A DNA stretch of 5,458 bases from Gammaproteobacteria bacterium (GTDB lineage Bacteria > Pseudomonadota > Gammaproteobacteria > Chromatiales > Chromatiaceae): assembly GCA_030594925.1 (NCBI GenBank), contig JAUVEG010000108.1, positions 1-5,458 of the forward strand, given 5' to 3'. Position 1 is the first letter of the stretch. Every line of letters starts with the position of its first letter. The notes beneath the pieces are model-generated. The model ran no database searches and was not told the origin of the DNA. It worked only from the letters and a program-made list of their open reading frames with translations. This document shows, in pieces, positions 5,103 to 5,458 of the stretch. A program made the translations under genes and the position numbers.

Positions 5103-5458
5103 ATGAATGGACTCCAGCGAATCATCTTGATCGACAGTTTCATCGCTGGAAAACATTTTTACGTTGATCTCGATGGCCACGCCACTATTACCGGCGGCAA
5201 TGCATCCGGGAAAACCACCTTTCTCCTCCTCCTTCCTATATTTTTTGGCGCTGAACCAAGACAGGTGGAGATTCGCGCGGCAGGCAGAGATTCATTCATC
5301 GACCATTACCTGCCGAGATTATCGAGTCTCATTATCTTTGAATATGAACGGGTAGATGGCGCTTGCTGCGCAATCCTGTACAGACATCCCACATCCGAAC
5401 ACCCAAAGTTAGCCTATCGTTTCCTTAAAGGAGGATTCTCTACCAAGAATTTTTCGTT
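5103..5458 (+). CDS. SMC/coiled-coil-type P-loop ATPase, N-terminal fragment (runs off the right edge)
   Basis: I translated this open frame by hand; it has no stop up to the window edge and gives 118 residues from the ATG at 5103. A GAGGT at 5088-5092 gives a ribosome binding site 10 bases away, and no other in-frame ATG exists after the stop at 5058-5060. The protein starts with a short beta-rich segment (RIILIDSFIAGKHFYVDLDGHATI) leading into a Walker A motif GGNASGKTT (31-39; lysine K37). FFGAEPRQ (47-54), DSFIDHYLPR (63-72) and LIIFEYERVDG (76-86) follow. This is the layout of ATPase heads of SMC-like proteins such as RecN, MukB and JetC. From memory the NASGKTT and YLPR/FEY pattern resembles the DUF3584 (PF12128) group of proteins of about 1000 residues. 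Function is unknown; DNA maintenance or anti-plasmid/anti-phage roles are only inferred from related SMC-like families. The ATPase call is solid, the subfamily less so. Confidence 0.75.
   Translation, partial: MNGLQRIILIDSFIAGKHFYVDLDGHATITGGNASGKTTFLLLLPIFFGAEPRQVEIRAAGRDSFIDHYLPRLSSLIIFEYERVDGACCAILYRHPTSEHPKLAYRFLKGGFSTKNFS

Noticed and set aside
5164..5355. Plus-strand 63-codon open frame in another frame at the right edge
   Set aside because: It overlaps the ATPase frame starting at 5103, which has a Walker A motif, a ribosome binding site and stays open to the edge.

Overview
The window is a proteobacterial chromosome segment. Gene order, protein sequences and moderate GC content suggest a gamma- or zeta-proteobacterium, but the exact taxon cannot be fixed from the sequence. 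Almost all of it is the phosphate-starvation (Pho) regulon core, read on the minus strand in the order phoB, phoR, pstS, pstC. The right end holds a different, accessory-looking block.

Reading in the direction of transcription (right to left): a Pho box and a -10 at 4266-4300 precede phoB. phoB overlaps phoR by 4 bp (ATGA), so the sensor and regulator are made together. A 439-bp gap (1795-2233) follows. It holds a striking 162-bp nested inverted repeat with perfect 22-bp arms, 7-bp tandem repeats, and a double Pho box with a -10 for pstS. pstS encodes the exported phosphate-binding protein. A 160-bp gap with an 18-bp imperfect hairpin separates it from pstC, the permease gene, which runs off the left edge. 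PhoR senses phosphate status, probably through the Pst transporter, and phosphorylates PhoB. PhoB then binds the Pho boxes in front of its own gene and of pstS, giving positive feedback plus high-affinity phosphate uptake.

On the right (about 4301-5078) is an intact REP-associated tyrosine transposase (RAYT) gene. It is flanked by three copies of an approximately 18-bp repeat, one inverted on the 3' side and two direct on the 5' side. One end of this unit lies 3 bp from the phoB Pho box, and the gene's stop codon lies inside the repeat.

At the right edge, on the plus strand, is the start of a large P-loop ATPase of the SMC/coiled-coil type, resembling the DUF3584 group as I recall it. It is the best lead for an undescribed system, but only 118 residues are visible.

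No tRNA, rRNA, CRISPR array or convincing Rho-independent terminator was seen.
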